Shown: one piece after another, positions 7,686 through 15,800 of the stretch
How the letters are laid out: the number at the start of each line of letters is the position of its first letter
How positions within the stretch are numbered: the stretch's first letter is position 1
Source: Gammaproteobacteria bacterium
Lineage (GTDB): Bacteria; Pseudomonadota; Gammaproteobacteria; Cardiobacteriales; Wohlfahrtiimonadaceae
Length of the DNA stretch: 16,424 nucleotides
Assembly: GCA_003864535.1 (NCBI GenBank)
Contig: BHEQ01000013.1
Span: forward strand, 1 to 16,424
Direction: 5' to 3'
The notes under the pieces: generated by a model
The model's input: only the letters and a program-made list of their open reading frames with translations
Told to the model about the DNA's origin: nothing
The model's database searches: none
Program-made: the position numbers and the translations under genes

Positions 7686-8528
7686 ATGACCAAACAAACT
7701 GAAAAAGACAATAATTGGTGCATCAATCCACCTTTGCCTTCCTTAGAATATCACTGGAAAAAAGGTGCTGATCCTGTCACTAAAGAAGAAATTAATTCTT
7801 TTTTTAATAACCCTGAAATAATATCAATAAAAAAGAATATCTGTGAAATAGGCAGGCGTTTATGGCAAAAAGAGTATGTTGATGGCAATGGCGGTAATAT
7901 TTCGGTGCGTGTTGGTGATAATCTTATATTATGTACACCGACATTAATCAGCAAGGGCTTTATGGATATCAGCGATATTTGCTTGGTTGATATGGAAGGA
8001 CGGCAAAAGGCAGGCAAACGCCCCTCAACTAGTGAGATTTTAACTCATTTAAGTATTATGCAAAATTCTGATGCAAAATCTTGTGTTCATGCACATCCTG
8101 TTCATGCAAATGCCTTTGTAATCACCAATGGCACACCTCCTACAGGAATTATGCCAGAACCTGATATCTTTTTTGGTGAAGTTGCAATGGCAGATTATGC
8201 AACCCCAGGCACGCCTGAAAATGCCGTTAATGTAGGCAAAGTTGCCAAAGATCATCAATGTATTTTCATGCAAAGCCATGGAGTTATTGTGTGGGGAGCT
8301 CATGTTGAAGATGCCTACTGGAAGCTTGAGAATGTTGATTCATATTGCAAGATATTATTATTAGCAACACAGCTACAAACTCCTATCATGCAGGTAAGTG
8401 ATACAGAAATGCTTGATTTTATTGGAATTAGACAAAAACTAGGCATGCCTGATAATCGAGATCAGCGTCATTTATCCAAGCTATTTAATGCGAAGAGTTT
8501 TGCAGGTTATCAATTTATCAAACGCTAG
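7686..8528 (+). CDS. fucA: Class II aldolase, probable L-fuculose-1-phosphate aldolase
   Basis: It is predicted to cleave L-fuculose-1-phosphate into dihydroxyacetone phosphate and L-lactaldehyde, using Zn2+. The 280-residue protein has the class II aldolase/adducin pattern: GNGGNISVR (phosphate/substrate loop), KGF, TSE with E117 as the catalytic acid/base, HAH with H135 and H137, ADYATPGTPE, and SHG with H198. These match the E. coli FucA set E73/H92/H94/H155. It is about 65 residues longer than E. coli FucA (215 aa), with a roughly 45-residue N-terminal extension (NNWCINPPLPSLEYHW) and a longer C-terminus, so it belongs to a different subgroup. AAGGA at 7673-7677 supports the ATG. fucU follows 10 bases later. 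Related aldolases act on L-rhamnulose- or L-ribulose-phosphates; the neighbours favour fuculose phosphate. Confidence 0.8.
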   Translation: MTKQTEKDNNWCINPPLPSLEYHWKKGADPVTKEEINSFFNNPEIISIKKNICEIGRRLWQKEYVDGNGGNISVRVGDNLILCTPTLISKGFMDISDICLVDMEGRQKAGKRPSTSEILTHLSIMQNSDAKSCVHAHPVHANAFVITNGTPPTGIMPEPDIFFGEVAMADYATPGTPENAVNVGKVAKDHQCIFMQSHGVIVWGAHVEDAYWKLENVDSYCKILLLATQLQTPIMQVSDTEMLDFIGIRQKLGMPDNRDQRHLSKLFNAKSFAGYQFIKR

Positions 8529-8538
8529 GAGAAGCAAA

Positions 8539-8961
8539 ATGCTCAAAAATATTTCCCCATTAATTTCACCTGATTTACTCAAAAACCTAGCCCAAATGGG
8601 ACATGGTGATGAAATAATTTTAGCAGATGCACACTTCCCAGCTAATTCATTGAGTTCTAATGTATTACGTGCAGATGGAGTGAGTGTTACAGCCTTACTC
8701 AAAGCAATATTACCTATTTTTGAATTAGATCAATATGCGCCACCTGTTTTAATGATGCAAGCAGCTGAAGGTGATACTGTAAATCCTGCGCTTGAGGAAT
8801 CTTATTTATCAGAAATAATTGCCTATCGACCCGATATAAATATTCAAAAACTAGAACGCTTTGCTTTTTATAAGCAAGCAAAAACAGCATTTTGTATTGT
8901 TATAACAGGTGAAACAGGAAAATATGGAAATATAATTCTAAAAAAAGGTGTCCAGCCTTAG
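8539..8961 (+). CDS. fucU: L-fucose mutarotase
   Basis: It interconverts the alpha and beta anomers of L-fucose, speeding supply of the form used by the isomerase. At 140 residues it is the same length as E. coli FucU and very similar throughout: MLKNISPLISP, LAQMGHGDEI with catalytic H22, DAHFPANS, IRAD-like VLRADG, FELDQYAPP, MMQAAEGDT, RFAFYKQAKTAF and ITGETGKYGNIILKKGV (RbsD/FucU family). I chose the ATG at 8539. An in-frame ATG at 8488 overlaps the aldolase gene and would add 17 foreign residues. The site AGGAGAAG (8527-8534) overlaps the aldolase stop codon, so the two genes are probably translationally coupled. Its own stop codon shares its last base with repeat copy 3. Confidence 0.95.
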   Translation: MLKNISPLISPDLLKNLAQMGHGDEIILADAHFPANSLSSNVLRADGVSVTALLKAILPIFELDQYAPPVLMMQAAEGDTVNPALEESYLSEIIAYRPDINIQKLERFAFYKQAKTAFCIVITGETGKYGNIILKKGVQP

Positions 8962-9082
8962 GGAGCTTATATAAATTAGATTTTCCAAGGATTGCGATAT
9001 TATTAAAAGCGCAGTTTACTGAGGTAAATGAGCATTTTAATAATATCGTGTAACGTAGAAAAATCTAATTTATAGATGTGCC
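8961..9082 (-). repeat. 122-bp palindromic intergenic repeat, copy 3 (inverted)
   Basis: This is the reverse complement of the copy 1/2 type. On the plus strand it starts GGGAGCTTATATAAATT (8961-8977) and ends AATTTATAGATGTGCC (9067-9082), with the CGATATTATTAA/TTAATAATATCG inner stem retained. It fills the space between the convergent fucU and SNF2 genes and could act as a shared bidirectional 3' hairpin. Its first base is the G of the fucU stop codon TAG. Confidence 0.85.
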
Positions 9083-9083
9083 A

Positions 9084-9122
9084 TTAACTAAAAAAATCTT
9101 TAACTAAAAAAATCTTTAACTA
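9084..9122. repeat. 16-bp tandem repeat across the SNF2 gene stop codon
   Basis: TTAACTAAAAAAATCT occurs twice in a row (9084-9099 and 9100-9115) and a third time as TTAACTA (9116-9122). The SNF2 stop codon (9100-9102) lies at the join. A duplication by slippage here leaves the encoded C-terminus unchanged because the stop comes first on the minus strand. Confidence 0.85.
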
Positions 9123-12100
9123 CATCTAGATCAAAGGTTTTTTTCTCCTCATCAATTTGAATAATACTTGAGGCAACACGATTTTTATTGCTTTGAAGTA
9201 GGACAATTTTTTCTTCAATAGTATCTTTACATATCATTCGATATGCCATGACCGTCTTTTTTTGACCAATCCGATAACAGCGATCAATTGCTTGATTTTC
9301 TACCGCAGGATTCCACCACGGGTCAATCAAAAAGACATAATCAGCTTCTGTCAGATTTAAGCCGACACCGCCAGCTTTTAGGCTAATTAGAAATACTCTA
9401 ACCTTTTTATTGTTTTGAAAATTATTAACGCACTCTTCGCGATTTCGCGTTTGTCCATCTAAGTATTCATATTGAATATGGGCATCATCTAAGCGATTTT
9501 TAACGAGATGCAACATTTTAACAAACTGTGAGAAAACTAAAATTTTATGATCACTTGTTTTTTCTTGAATAGTTTCCATCAATACATCGAGTTTAATCGA
9601 ATAATTCCCATAATCTTCATCATCAGAAATTAAGGCACTTGAATTACAAATTTGGCGGAGCTTAGTTAAGCCTTCTAGAATATACATTTGTGATTTTTCT
9701 GCACCATTATCATTGATTTTATTGATTAAATAGTCACGATATTTATCTTTAAATGAATTATATACGCGCCGCTGCTCTATTCCCATTTCACAAAAAATAA
9801 TATTTTCTATTTTTTCAGGTAATTCTTTGGCAACCTGCTCCTTAGTGCGTCTTAATATAAAAGGAGCGATCATTTTACCAAGTAAGATAGAAGTATCATA
9901 ATCTTTATCCTTATCGATCAAATCCGAAAATTGCTTTCTAAAATGATTCATATTCCCTAATAAACCTGGGTTGACAAAGTTCATTTGTGCATATAAATCA
10001 AAGGTATTATTTTGAATAGGCGTTCCTGTTAAAACGAGTCTATTATACGAATTAAGTAGTTTAACTGCTTTATATCGCTGTGAATTAGGATTCTTAATCG
10101 CTTGGCTTTCATCTAGAACAATATAATGAAACTTTATATCTTTCATAAATTCTATATCATTTAGAAGTGATCCGTAAGTTGATATAATAACATCATAATT
10201 TGAAAAATTATCTTTATGTTCTAAGCGATTACTTCCGACAAAGCTCAACATCTTTAAACTCGGGCAAAACTGTTCTATTTCATTTTTCCAGTTAAAAATC
10301 AATGAAGTTGGTGCGATAATTAAAGAAGGTGGTGCAATTTTAGTTTTTTTATCAATCAATAAATATGCTTTAGTTAGCTTTAAATGTTGTAAAAATGCAA
10401 TGGTTTGAAGAGTTTTTCCAAGACCCATATCATCAGCCAAACAGCCGCCTAGCTGGTTTTTATCTAAAAAATTCAACCAATTTAAACCATGATGTTGATA
10501 ATCACGTAATTTTGCCTTAATACCTTTGGGAATTGCGACAGGATCAATATGGCTAATATTTTGCAAACGTCTTTTTTTCTCTAAAAGTTCAAGTAGAAAA
10601 GGTGGTTTTTTCTCCATTTCATCAAATAATTCATCAATAATTCCAAATTGATAATTAGATAATTGAATACTATCTTTCTTAACCGCTCCAGCCTTAAAAT
10701 AGTGTTCAAATTTTCGCATCCATTCTTCAGGTAAAATCCCCAAAGTGCCATCGCCTAATTCAATATAATTTGTTTTCTTTAAAAATGCTTGTTGGATAGA
10801 TTTTAAGCCTACTTTTTGATTGCCAAAACTCACTTTAATCTCGACATCAAACCAGTCAATATCTGATTTAATATCAACATGGATACTTGCTTTATTGAGA
10901 TTAAATTTAAATGATTTAAGTGTATTTGCGCCAAAAACTTTAATCCCGAAGTCTTTCATTTTATCTGCTGAATGCAAAATCCAACTTTTTTCCATCAATT
11001 GCTCAGGGCGTAAAAAATAAATGCCTCGCTGGGATTCAAAATCTGGATGCAATCCTTTAAATTCCTCTAAAAATCCATCTTCAAATTCTTTATCACGCGC
11101 TGTATGCACGATCTGATTATCACGGATATGTGCCAATAGCATTTCATTAGAGCCTACTTCAATCAATTGTGATGGATATTGCGTCGCTAATTTAAAAGTG
11201 ATCATCTCATCAGCATCTGCAATATAAACATGTTTTTCTAACTCATGCTTAATTGATATGTGATCTTGAACTTTATCTTGATTTTTACCTTGCTTTTCTG
11301 CTTTTTTAGTTACTCTTTTATCTTTTTTAAGGATATTTTCAGAGTTTATTTGATCATTATCTAGTTTAAAAGAAGGTGAGTTTACTTTGAATTTTTTAGA
11401 AAGTGGCAATAATACGCGTTGATATAGATTATTAAAATCTTTTTTATAATAATTAGCCTCGGGCTGCTCATTAAAATGCTGTAAATGCAGGGAAAGATCA
11501 GCCGTTTTAATTGGGTAAATAATATTATTCATAAAGATAAATAAAGGCGTAAGCAGCATATTATCAGTGCCCATATCAAAAACAGCATTACCAATTGAGA
11601 TATGTGCTTTGAAATTATAAAAATATGATCCCTCAGTTAAGGTAAATGATAATTCAAGCGGCTGATCTGATAATGTAATCGGAGTAAGATTCTTTCTAAT
11701 TATTTTAGTACTATATTCGTGCTGATAATGATAGGTAAACAAAGACGTGAGAGAGGGGAAAATATCATTAAAGTATGCAAGCCCACGCTTTAAAGAAAGA
11801 ATATTTTCCGTTTTAAAATAGTCTACAATTAATTCGTTTACTTGCAATCCTTTGGTAATAAGTAATTGTTCTTCATTCTTTTGGATAGCAGATAATGCAT
11901 TACTTAGGGTAATAAAATCAATTTTCTTAACTCCTGAGATAAAATCAGTCTTAGCCTTATTATATTTGGCAAGCACAGGTGAAAGGATGGCATCCCCATT
12001 ATTTAAATTTTTTTTAGAAGAGATAATAGAAAAACAAAATCCTAAGCCTATTTCAGAAGGTACAACTTGCTCTTGATAAGGTAATGCCATGAGTAGGTTT

Positions 12101-12645
12101 TCTGATTCATTTTCAAAGATTGGCAACGGTGGCTTAACTCGCTTAATAATATTTTTATAGCGCGATTCCACAACAAAACCACGAGTAGTTAAATGATACA
12201 AAAAAAACTCATCATGATCATCAGCGCGTGTCATACCTTGTGCTAATAAATGCGCATCTATTTTAGAGTCCATATAATCAGGAGCAAAGAAATTATTCCC
12301 TAAAACTGTAATAATTCTATCAAGACAAGTATGTATATGTTCACACTTATCAATGCTATCATCACAGCTACATTGTATGTTTAAGTTTTGCTTAGCCTGA
12401 TTATATTTAAATACCAAATCATACCGGACGCTATAGTCTTCCTGATGAGAAATATCTATTCGTGTTGGTGTAATAGCTTTAATAGTAGGATGATTATAAG
12501 TCCATCTACGTGGTTTTTCTATATAATTATTTAAAATAAGGTTTGTGATTATATGGTCTGGCAAATATACAATACCTTTTTTAAGATTACGCTGTGCTTT
12601 GATTAGCTCTATTTTTTTGAATTCATCTCTTTTTAATTTATCCAC
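9100..12645 (-). CDS. SNF2-family DNA-dependent ATPase with SWIM zinc finger
   Basis: This 1181-residue protein is a helicase-superfamily-2 motor expected to translocate on or remodel DNA-protein complexes. The N-terminus has a SWIM-type metal site (C92, C94, C101, H103 in CSCDDSIDKCEH). A long middle region of unknown fold follows, with a lysine-rich linker near residues 440-475. The C-terminal half carries the motor: ADDMGLGKT (K744), LIIAPTSLIFNWKNE, LDESQ (D845/E846), LTGTPIQNN, FILRRTKEQV, ILVFSQF, LISLKAGGVGLNLT, DPWWNPAVENQA and DRCYRIGQ. All motor motifs look intact. The start is GTG at 12645 with AAAGAG about 8 bases upstream; no ATG is available nearby. Bacterial proteins of this layout are widespread with no settled role; RapA is a distant relative. 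No restriction or DISARM-type partner lies beside it, so a defence role is unsupported here. Confidence 0.92.
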   Translation of the reverse strand: MDKLKRDEFKKIELIKAQRNLKKGIVYLPDHIITNLILNNYIEKPRRWTYNHPTIKAITPTRIDISHQEDYSVRYDLVFKYNQAKQNLNIQCSCDDSIDKCEHIHTCLDRIITVLGNNFFAPDYMDSKIDAHLLAQGMTRADDHDEFFLYHLTTRGFVVESRYKNIIKRVKPPLPIFENESENLLMALPYQEQVVPSEIGLGFCFSIISSKKNLNNGDAILSPVLAKYNKAKTDFISGVKKIDFITLSNALSAIQKNEEQLLITKGLQVNELIVDYFKTENILSLKRGLAYFNDIFPSLTSLFTYHYQHEYSTKIIRKNLTPITLSDQPLELSFTLTEGSYFYNFKAHISIGNAVFDMGTDNMLLTPLFIFMNNIIYPIKTADLSLHLQHFNEQPEANYYKKDFNNLYQRVLLPLSKKFKVNSPSFKLDNDQINSENILKKDKRVTKKAEKQGKNQDKVQDHISIKHELEKHVYIADADEMITFKLATQYPSQLIEVGSNEMLLAHIRDNQIVHTARDKEFEDGFLEEFKGLHPDFESQRGIYFLRPEQLMEKSWILHSADKMKDFGIKVFGANTLKSFKFNLNKASIHVDIKSDIDWFDVEIKVSFGNQKVGLKSIQQAFLKKTNYIELGDGTLGILPEEWMRKFEHYFKAGAVKKDSIQLSNYQFGIIDELFDEMEKKPPFLLELLEKKRRLQNISHIDPVAIPKGIKAKLRDYQHHGLNWLNFLDKNQLGGCLADDMGLGKTLQTIAFLQHLKLTKAYLLIDKKTKIAPPSLIIAPTSLIFNWKNEIEQFCPSLKMLSFVGSNRLEHKDNFSNYDVIISTYGSLLNDIEFMKDIKFHYIVLDESQAIKNPNSQRYKAVKLLNSYNRLVLTGTPIQNNTFDLYAQMNFVNPGLLGNMNHFRKQFSDLIDKDKDYDTSILLGKMIAPFILRRTKEQVAKELPEKIENIIFCEMGIEQRRVYNSFKDKYRDYLINKINDNGAEKSQMYILEGLTKLRQICNSSALISDDEDYGNYSIKLDVLMETIQEKTSDHKILVFSQFVKMLHLVKNRLDDAHIQYEYLDGQTRNREECVNNFQNNKKVRVFLISLKAGGVGLNLTEADYVFLIDPWWNPAVENQAIDRCYRIGQKKTVMAYRMICKDTIEEKIVLLQSNKNRVASSIIQIDEEKKTFDLDVVKDFFS

Positions 12646-12683
12646 AGTACTTGCTCTTTTATTAGAAAATGGCAGAAAGGCAT

Positions 12684-12717
12684 GATAATGATCATTATCA
12701 TTATCATTATGTTTATC
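12684..12717. promoter_or_regulatory. GATAAT/ATTATC array upstream of the SNF2 gene, Fur-box-like
   Basis: GATAATGATCATTATC (12684-12699) is a perfect 16-bp palindrome, followed by ATTATCATTAT and GTTTATC. On the minus strand this reads as three GATAAT-like hexamers in tandem, then the inverted ATTATC. The Fur consensus is built from the same hexamers (GATAATGATAATCATTATC) but with a 1-bp centre, whereas here GATC sits at the centre. It lies 39-72 bp upstream of the SNF2 GTG, in promoter position. It may be a Fur-type operator or just a simple repeat. Confidence 0.35.
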
Positions 12718-12797
12718 GTTATAATCATTTTTTGTAATTTTAACTAAATATTGTTAGAATTTTAAAAACTTCCAATATTATCACGAGATAGCTATAC

Positions 12798-12850
12798 GGG
12801 CACATCTATTTTTTTTAAAAAAAAGGGTGGACTTTTATAGCTCCTCCCCT
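12798..12850 (+). repeat. Short degenerate relative of the palindromic repeat (copy 4)
   Basis: GGGCACATCTAT (12798-12809) matches the first 12 bases of copies 1 and 2 exactly. TATAGCTCC at 12837-12845 resembles their right end (TATAGAAGCTCCC). The palindromic middle is gone and replaced by T8A8 (12809-12824) and GGGTGGACTTT. It sits between the tamB stop codon and the SNF2 promoter, again 3' of a gene. On the minus strand CCACCC followed by T8 could add transcription termination for tamB. Confidence 0.5.
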
Positions 12851-12879
12851 GCGAAGGTGAAAGGGGATTTTAAAATCCT
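12850..12879 (-). terminator. Palindromes just downstream of tamB
   Basis: GGATTTTAAAATCC (12865-12878) is a perfect 14-bp palindrome beginning 5 bases after the tamB stop codon. A looser CCCCTTT...GCAGGGG stem (12847-12866) follows on the minus strand. No T-tract follows immediately, so termination is uncertain. Confidence 0.3.
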
Positions 12880-12883
12880 TAAG

Positions 12884-15800
12884 TTAATCTCTTTCTTTAG
12901 AATATAATAGGTCAACTGCGCTCTCTTGTGAGCCTGCAACTCCTTCAAGGTTTAGAAATTGCATTAATTGGTAGCGTACTTTTATAAAGCTTGAGCTATC
13001 AGTTAATCCAACTCCAGCTCCAATATAAAAATCTTTAGTGATGTTTTTACCTATCCCTAAAGAGGCATTGCCATCGCTATTTTGACTAAGCCCAATCTCA
13101 TCTAGACCTAATTTACTCGCAAAATCACCAAGTGGCTTTTTGCTCTTACCCATTGCAATTTGGCGAACGGCGTTAAGGAGCATTAAGCTCTCTCCACCTG
13201 ATTTTCCATCTGGAGCTCGTCCTAAAATAAGATAAGATACGATATGTGTATCAGGTAAATTTGGCGTAGAAAATAAGGTAAGCTTGGGCTTTTTAAGCGA
13301 TCCTGAAACACGAACGCCCACCACAACTTTACCTCCACTTTGTTTATTATCAAACTGACGCGATGCTTGAAAATCAAGCCCAGGATTTGTAACAATTCCG
13401 CCACTAAAAAGAACGCGACCACGATCTATTGAGAGCTTTTGTCCGTAAATCTCATAAACTCCTGTGCCTAAACTTAAAGTTCCACTTGCTTTAATTTGTT
13501 GATTAACATCTTTATTAAGCTTAATCCCACCCTTAATAGTTGTCGATAAATCATCATTACCTACTTTAACTTTATCGCTTATGTTTATTTGGAAATTCAT
13601 TTTGAGGTTCGACATAAAATTACTTTGCTTATCTTCTTGTTTTTTCTTAATTATTATATCTTCTGACTTTGAAATTACTGGGCGTGATTTTTCATCACTA
13701 CCGAGCATAATATCCGCCTCATCAATAGTTAAAGAGCCTGTTAAGCTATTTACTTTTCCATCCATATTAAAAGTAATATCAGGACTTACCCAAACTTTTA
13801 TTTTATCCGCATTGGCGATATGTAAACGCTCAGCTTTTGCATTAACACTCAGTGTAGTTTTAAGAATATTAGCAGACCCAGTAAGTTTAAGTTTAGCTTG
13901 GTCTGTACGTAGCGAGCCATCTAGTGTGATGATTGGTTGATTGCTGCGTAATTGTGCATAAATAGATATATCACTAAATTCTTGATTAAGATCAGGAATA
14001 AACATACTCCCTTGATCAAAACTAAGTTTAATATCCATAAGTGGCTTTGAAATTACTCCAGCAAGCGTGCCATTGCTATGAATATTGCCTTTAAGTGTTT
14101 TTAACTGGGGCAGCATTATTCTAGCCCATTCTATATTTGGAACTTTAGCAACAAAAGTACCAAATACTTTAATCTGATCAATAAAAGATTTTTGTTGCTG
14201 CAACTTTGTTTTATTTTTGGTATCTGGGCTTATTTTAGGCAGCTCCATCCCACCCGAGCCTTGAATATTAAGATAATCCCCCCAGTCAAGATCAAGCTTA
14301 GATTTAATCTGTGCAGGTCTTGCCTCAATACTAAGCAAGCTCTTTTTTAGAGGAATATTAAGATTACGTCCTTGAACTAGATAATTCATACTCCCTGGAA
14401 CAAATTGCACCTCAAGTACGCCAATAAAATCTTGCATTGATTTAAATTGACCTGAAGCTACCGCATTTATAGAGGTTTTAATATTTAGTTCTTTAGGCAA
14501 GTAATCTTTAAATAAAGAAGGCAATATGCCGCGAATTGCGAGCGTTCCAAAAGTATTTCCATCAATATTTTGTCCTTGCAAACAAATTGATGCTGGGAAT
14601 TTATTCAAACACAGATTACTTAAGGTTTGTTTATTTTTATCAATATGCAGTTGGCTTGGCATATCAAGCTTAAGAAGACCGATCTTCATAGGATTAACCT
14701 CAAAAGTATTAATCGTACCTTGCCAAATATCCGCCAAATTTGGATCTAAATTAATCTTTAAATCTTTCTCCAAATCAAGATTAGGCGGTGCAATTAAGCT
14801 GTGAACAAAACGCCCAACTTTACCATCAGCATTAATATTTAGGCTTCCAAAAGGTGATTTTGCGGCAATATTAAAAATATGCTCATCCAAGCGTCCTTTA
14901 AAGCTTACATCGCCCTTCCAAAGCAGGGCTTTCTTTTGGAACAGTTCCGCCACCATAAGGCTTAAATCAATCACTTGATTAGAATCAATCGTGGTTGTAA
15001 AGCGTAAAGCTTTAAGCCTAAAATCATCAAACATTAGATTATCTGCATTTAAAATCGCATCCATTGTAGGCAAAGGCAAATTGCCATTAACGTTGATATC
15101 CCAAGTCATTTTGCCGCGGATAATATGGGGGAAGCTCTGGACTCCATCCACTACAAGCGCAGAATCAGCAATATAAGGCTCAACTAAATTTTTTAGACTC
15201 GGAATATTAAGCTTTAAATTGCTACTTATATGATTAATATCAGAATACTTCCACTGCGCCTGTAGTTTTATTTCAGCTTCTTGCTGGGTAAGATTAAACA
15301 TAAGCTCAAGCTCATCTTGATTTTTAATCTCAACAACTGTTTTTAAGAGCGTCGGCATTTTTAAAAAACTCTGCCCCATTTCCTGAGCATCTAACATTAA
15401 AACTAAATTATTAAGCTCACCTTTTAAACTAAGTTGCGTGTGAATATCTAAAACTAAAGGTGCTTGGTCTTGATTAATATTTTTATTTTTGATGTTATTA
15501 TCATTATCAATAGTTTTATTATTAATATCTTGAGTGTTTATGTCTTCTTTAGTATTTGCTATATTTATATTTGATATATTATCAAAACCCTGATGCCCCA
15601 ACTCAATTTTATCTAGTAATGCGTTAAAATTTAAATCAAGATAATCTTCTTTAGGTTTAATTAAAACAAAACCTTTAATATCTATCGGTAAAATAATATT
15701 TTTTTCTATGACCTTTGCAGTAAGATCAATATCTTGTAACTGCCAGATTTCGTGCTTAAATAATCCACTTAAATGTAAGTTTGCACTATTTATAAGCTTA

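Noticed and set aside
8488..8538. Upstream ATG for FucU overlapping the aldolase gene
   Set aside because: The protein from 8539 matches the full 140-residue length of FucU, and AGGAGAAG directly precedes it.
2194..9082. CRISPR array or group II/IS element
   Set aside because: The repeats are kilobases apart, 121-122 bp long and palindromic, with no spacers and no transposase or reverse transcriptase gene nearby.
9100..12645. SNF2 gene as part of a DISARM-like or other phage-defence island
   Set aside because: No methyltransferase, nuclease, PLD or DUF1998-type gene is present. The neighbours are metabolic and envelope genes.
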